DNA of 64,000 nucleotides from Arhodomonas sp051195215 (GTDB taxonomy: Bacteria; Pseudomonadota; Gammaproteobacteria; Nitrococcales; Nitrococcaceae), in NCBI RefSeq assembly GCF_051195215.1, contig NZ_JBNAZM010000009.1:62001-126000 (forward strand), written 5' to 3'. The notes below the pieces were generated by a model. The model worked only from the letters and a program-made list of their open reading frames with translations, made no database searches and was not told where the DNA came from. The position numbers and the translations under genes are program-made. Shown here piece after piece: positions 60,594 to 64,000 of this stretch. The first letter of the stretch is position 1. Each line of letters starts with the position of its first letter.

Positions 60594-62774
60594 CTACCCG
60601 GACGGTGCGTCCGGTGCCACGCGCACGGCGCACATCTTGAATCCGGGGATCTTCGCGTATGGGTCCAGGCTCGGGTCGGTGAGGGCGTTGGCCGCTGCCT
60701 CGCGGTAGTGCATGGGAATGAATACGGTGCCCACGGCTACGTCCGTGGTCACCCGCACCGGCAGGCGTACCTCGCCGCGGCGTGAGGTGACCCGTGCGAG
60801 CTCGCCGTCGGTGACGCCGAAATGGGCGGCATCGTCGGGGTGGACCTCGACGAAGGGGTCCGGCGAGAGCGTATCCAGTGCCCGTGAGCGCCGCGTCATC
60901 ACACCGGTGTGCCAGTGCTCGAGCACGCGGCCTGTGTTGAGCACCAGCGGGTAGCCCTTGTCCGGCAGCTCCGGCGCCGGAGCGAGCTCGGCGGGCACGA
61001 AACGGCCGCGGCCGATGGGGAACGTCTCGGCAAAGAGCACCTGCTCGCCCTCGGAGTCCGGGTCCTTGCAGGGGGTGAATTTCCCGTAGGCGCCCAGGGT
61101 GGCGTGGCTCAAGTTCGCGTAGAGCGGCGTTACCGCCACCATCTCGTCGAATACCGCCGCCGGGTCGGGGTAGTCCCATTCGTGGCCCAGGCGTGTGGCG
61201 ATCTCGCCCAGGATCTCCCAGTCCTGACGCGCATCGCCGGGCAGGGCGCGCACCGGCCGGCCGATCTGAACGCGGCGGTCAGTGTTGGTGTAGGTGCCGA
61301 GCTTCTCCATGAACGAGCTCGCCGGCAGCACTACGTCGGCGAACTCCGCCGTTTCGGTAAGGAATATGTCCTGAACGGCCAGAAAATCCAGACAAGTGAG
61401 CGCCTCGCGCACGCGGTTGACGTCCGGGTCGGAGAGGAACGGGTTCTCGCCCATGCAGTAGAGCGCGCGAATGCGCCCCTCCAGTGCGGCGTGACCGATC
61501 TCGGCCGTGGTGAGCCCCGGTCGATCGGAGAGCTCGACGCCCCATTGCGCCTCGAATTTCGCCTTCACGGCCGGGTCGGCCACGGATTGGTAGCTCGGGT
61601 AGTACATGGGGATGAGCCCGGCGTCGGAGGCGCCCTGGACGTTGTTCTGCCCACGCAGGGGGTGCAGACCGGTGCCGGGGCGGCCCACGTTGCCGGTGAG
61701 CAACGCCAGCGCGATCAGGCAGCGCGCGTTGTTGGTGCCGAAAACGTGCTGGCTGATACCCATGCCCCAGAAGAGCATGGCCGAGCGGGCCTCGCCGAAG
61801 GTGCGGGCGAAGCGCACGATCTCCCCGGCGGGCACGCCGGTGTGCTCGGCGGCCATCTCCGGGGTGTAGCGCTCGACGGTCTGGCGCAGCGCCTCGAAGC
61901 CCTCGGTGCGCTCGGCGACGAACTCGCGGTCGTACAGCCCCTCGTCGATCAATACGTGCATCACCGCGTTGTAGAAGGCGACATCCGAGCCCGGTTGGAA
62001 CTGCACATACTGGTGGGCGTAATCGGCAATGCCCGGGCGGCGCACGTTGGCTACCAGGAGCTTCGTGCCGTTGGCCGCCGCCTGCTTCATGAACGTTGCC
62101 GCCACCGGATGGTTGGCGGTGGGGTTGCAGCCGGTGACAAGCGCCACGTCCGCCTTGGCGACGTCGCGCACGACATTGGTCACCGCGCCGGAGCCGATGC
62201 CCTCGATGAGTGCGTAGACAGACGAGGCGTGGCACAGCCGCGTGCAGTGATCCACGTTGTTGGTGCCGATCACCGCGCGCATGAGCTTCTGGAAGAGATA
62301 CGCCTCCTCGTTGGAGCCCTTGGCCGAGCCGAAGCCGGCGATGGTGTCGGCGCCATGGCCGTCACGCACCTCGCCCAGGCGGCGGGCGAGGAGATCCAGC
62401 GCTTCCTGCCAGCTCGCCTCGCGGAAATGGGGCAGCACCTCGTCGTAGTCGACGATGCCGCCGGGCTTGCGTGGCCCGCTGGAGTCCGGCCGGGAAAAGC
62501 CCGACAGCGGTCCCTTGGGGTAGCTGTCGTCGCGGCGGATCAGCGGCTTCGTCAGCCGCTGCGGGTGCTGAGTGTAGTCGAAGCCGTAACGGCCCTTCAC
62601 GCACAGGCGCTCGGCGTTGGCGGCGCCGTTGCGCCCGCGAGCGTAGAGAATATGATCGTGCTCGTCGACGCCATAGGCGAGGGCGCAGCCCACACCGCAG
62701 TAGGGGCAGAGGGTATCCACCTCGCGCACGGCCACGGGTTCGGTGACGGCCGCGGCGGCGTTGAACTGCTTCAT
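60594..62774 (-). CDS. fdhA: formate dehydrogenase catalytic (molybdopterin) subunit, short form
   Basis: This 726-residue protein of the bis-MGD oxidoreductase family begins with the [4Fe-4S] motif TLCPYCGVGCALAYG and has the active-site region DHCTRLCHASSVYALIEG. Cys, not selenocysteine, is the molybdenum ligand. MGD-binding segments GFGSAKGSNEEAYL, WGMGISQHVFGTNN, GRPGTGLHPLRGQNNVQG, and the C-terminal NTGRVLEHWHTGVMTRRS are present. It oxidises formate to CO2. FdsA-type subunits normally also contain the N-terminal ferredoxin-like domain; here that part is the next gene upstream. The ATG at 62774 overlaps that gene's stop. Confidence 0.93.
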   Translation of the reverse strand: MKQFNAAAAVTEPVAVREVDTLCPYCGVGCALAYGVDEHDHILYARGRNGAANAERLCVKGRYGFDYTQHPQRLTKPLIRRDDSYPKGPLSGFSRPDSSGPRKPGGIVDYDEVLPHFREASWQEALDLLARRLGEVRDGHGADTIAGFGSAKGSNEEAYLFQKLMRAVIGTNNVDHCTRLCHASSVYALIEGIGSGAVTNVVRDVAKADVALVTGCNPTANHPVAATFMKQAAANGTKLLVANVRRPGIADYAHQYVQFQPGSDVAFYNAVMHVLIDEGLYDREFVAERTEGFEALRQTVERYTPEMAAEHTGVPAGEIVRFARTFGEARSAMLFWGMGISQHVFGTNNARCLIALALLTGNVGRPGTGLHPLRGQNNVQGASDAGLIPMYYPSYQSVADPAVKAKFEAQWGVELSDRPGLTTAEIGHAALEGRIRALYCMGENPFLSDPDVNRVREALTCLDFLAVQDIFLTETAEFADVVLPASSFMEKLGTYTNTDRRVQIGRPVRALPGDARQDWEILGEIATRLGHEWDYPDPAAVFDEMVAVTPLYANLSHATLGAYGKFTPCKDPDSEGEQVLFAETFPIGRGRFVPAELAPAPELPDKGYPLVLNTGRVLEHWHTGVMTRRSRALDTLSPDPFVEVHPDDAAHFGVTDGELARVTSRRGEVRLPVRVTTDVAVGTVFIPMHYREAAANALTDPSLDPYAKIPGFKMCAVRVAPDAPSG

Positions 62775-63442
62775 GGCTCGTTTCCTCCCACTGCTCGTGG
62801 GATGAGCGTGCTGTGGGTGAGCGCGCCGGTGGGGCAGACCGCCACGCACTCGCCGCAGGACACGCAGGTGCTCTCGCCCATGGGGGTGTCCAGGTCGAAA
62901 GCGATGCGTGCGTCGTAGCCCTTGCCGGTGCGGGTGATGACGTCGTTGTGCTGGATCTCGTCGCAGCCGCGGATGCAGCGGTCGCAGAGAATGCAGGCCT
63001 GGTGGTCGACGGTGATTACCGGCGAGGAGTGGTCCTCCCCCCGGCGTCGCCCGGAGCCGCCGTCGGGCCAGGGAATCTCCGTGATACCTTCGGCCCGGGC
63101 GAGGGCGTAGAGGGCATCGTCGCCGGTGGTGAGCTCGCGCCGGCTCACCTCGGGCTGCTCGCTCAGCAGCAACTCGGTGAGCACGCGGCGGTGCTCGATG
63201 ACCTCGTCGGTGGCCGTCTGAACGGTCATGCCGTCCTCGCAGGGGCGCACGCAGCTCGCCGGCAGGGTGCGCTCGCCGGTGTCCACCGCGCACACGCGGC
63301 AGACGCCCACCGGGCGCAGGCGCGGGTCGTGACAGAGCACGGGAATGTCGATACCGATATCGCGTGCCGCCTCCCAGATGGTGGTGCCCGGCGGTACCGT
63401 CACCTCGTGGCCGTCGATGGTGAGCGTCAGGCTATCGGTCAT
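62771..63442 (-). CDS. iron-sulfur subunit of formate dehydrogenase (NuoG/HoxU-like)
   Basis: This 223-residue protein starts with a [2Fe-2S] ferredoxin-like domain (IPVLCHDPRLRPVGVCRVC and a later Cys in PASCVRPCEDG). It has a His-Cys motif region HQACILCDRCIRGCDE and a second [4Fe-4S] motif CVSCGECVAVCPTGAL. This equals the N-terminal 220 residues of NAD-linked FdsA, NuoG or the diaphorase subunit HoxU. It passes electrons from the molybdopterin subunit to the flavin subunit. Both junctions overlap by four bases. Confidence 0.92.
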   Translation of the reverse strand: MTDSLTLTIDGHEVTVPPGTTIWEAARDIGIDIPVLCHDPRLRPVGVCRVCAVDTGERTLPASCVRPCEDGMTVQTATDEVIEHRRVLTELLLSEQPEVSRRELTTGDDALYALARAEGITEIPWPDGGSGRRRGEDHSSPVITVDHQACILCDRCIRGCDEIQHNDVITRTGKGYDARIAFDLDTPMGESTCVSCGECVAVCPTGALTHSTLIPRAVGGNEP

Positions 63443-64000
63443 GCCGTCTCCCCCCGCAGGCGCCGGACTTCCGGCGCATCCGGGAATTTCTCGAAGAGAT
63501 CCACCAGCGGCAGCAGCGCCACCTGGCCGAGCCCGCAGATCGAAGTGCGCGCGAGCGTCGCGTTGAGGCGTTTCAGTTCGTCACCGAGCTCGCTGCCTTC
63601 GGTGTCGAGGACTGCCTCCACCATCTCCACGGCTTTGTGACTGCCGATACGGCAGGGCACGCACTTGCCACAGCTCTCGTTGCGGAAGAAGCGCACCTGG
63701 GCCAGTGCGACGTCGACCAGGTCGCGGCCTTCCCCTACGAACACCAGCGCGCCGGTCCCGAGTCCGCTGCCGGCCTCGCGCAGGGCAGCGAAATCCAGCG
63801 GCGTGTGCATCTTCTCCGCTGGCAGGAACGGCGTGGACGCGCCACCGGGGGAGAACGCCCGCAACGCGCGGCCGTCGGCCATGCCACCGGCCTCTGCCAG
63901 GATCTCGGATACTGGCGTGCCCCAGGGCACGCAGTAGACGCCGGGCCTGGTCACGTCGCCGCAGACACTCACGTACTTGAGCCCCGTGTGCCCGCCTCGC
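63439..64000 (-). CDS. fdsB: NAD-linked formate dehydrogenase flavin subunit (N-terminus off the window)
   Basis: The frame enters from the window edge (HTGLKYVSVCGDVTRPGVY) and continues with VPWGTPVSEILAEAGGMADG, the [4Fe-4S] motif ESCGKCVPCRIGSHKAVEM and ARTSICGLGQVALLPL, which carries the fourth cysteine. This is the C-terminal half of the NuoF/FdsB family, whose missing part binds FMN and NADH. It indicates that this formate dehydrogenase reduces NAD+. A GTG at 63972 lies in the frame, but conserved sequence continues upstream of it, so it is not the start. Confidence 0.92.
   Translation of the reverse strand, partial: RGGHTGLKYVSVCGDVTRPGVYCVPWGTPVSEILAEAGGMADGRALRAFSPGGASTPFLPAEKMHTPLDFAALREAGSGLGTGALVFVGEGRDLVDVALAQVRFFRNESCGKCVPCRIGSHKAVEMVEAVLDTEGSELGDELKRLNATLARTSICGLGQVALLPLVDLFEKFPDAPEVRRLRGETA

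Noticed and set aside
1..64000. CRISPR arrays, tRNA/rRNA genes, insertion sequences and prophage
   Set aside because: No regularly spaced repeats, no cloverleaf-like or rRNA segments noticed, and no transposase or phage protein motifs in any frame.

Overview
This window is a GC-rich (roughly two-thirds G+C by eye), gene-dense chromosomal segment with no tRNA, rRNA, phage, transposase or CRISPR. The gene set suggests an aerobic, probably halophilic gammaproteobacterium, with Ectothiorhodospiraceae-like taxa the best guess. The evidence is a complete System I cytochrome c maturation set, a KtrAB potassium uptake pair, a caa3-type oxidase with a diheme subunit II, a yjfI/pspA/DUF350 cluster, a TRAP uptake system and a NAD-linked formate dehydrogenase. 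The taxon is inferred from gene content only.

Layout. 1-3.2 kb: an ECF sigma factor and zinc anti-sigma factor with two methyltransferases. One methyltransferase is divergent and one is fused to a MerC-like membrane domain. Two back-to-back promoters share the same GGGAAC-N16-CGTC architecture. 3.3-8.1 kb: GABA degradation (gabT, gabD) with a divergent MocR regulator. 8.25-11.3 kb: a decayed hexuronate block in which uxuB, uxuA and kdgK remnants are fused in one frame, followed by a HAD phosphatase. Two paralogous 150-nt elements with Rho-independent terminators border this block. 11.3-14.7 kb: ktrB-ktrA and a divergent CDF metal exporter. 15.1-23 kb: ccmCDEFGHI, an AEC carrier, and ccmAB separately on the other strand. 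23.3-26 kb: an MFS carrier, a TauE-type carrier and a GFA-family protein. 26.5-28.8 kb: a lower-GC TPR/GT-D glycosyltransferase-like gene.

29-35.4 kb: a tight seven-gene envelope-stress-type operon: lipoprotein, double DUF350, membrane aminopropyltransferase-like protein, YjfI, PspA, a DUF4178/YjfK-like protein and a K+ channel. 36.3-42.5 kb: a D-amino-acid scavenging locus (DadA-like oxidase, LysR regulator, TRAP transporter, VanX-type dipeptidase). Two of its promoters carry the same 59-bp element at identical spacing. 42.5-44.4 kb: queCED for queuosine, behind a nested leader hairpin. 44.5-49 kb: MoxR, DUF58 and transglutaminase genes. 49.3-53 kb: an OmpR-type two-component system beside two spondin-domain exported proteins. 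54-59 kb: a five-gene cytochrome c oxidase operon with a structured 750-bp upstream region. 59.7-64 kb: a periplasmic double PilJ-domain protein and a formate dehydrogenase whose alpha subunit is split in two.

The items most worth following up are the paired structured RNAs around the hexuronate relic, the PspA/DUF350/aminopropyltransferase/K+ channel operon, the divergent ECF promoters, the duplicated LysR-type promoter element and the queC leader hairpin.
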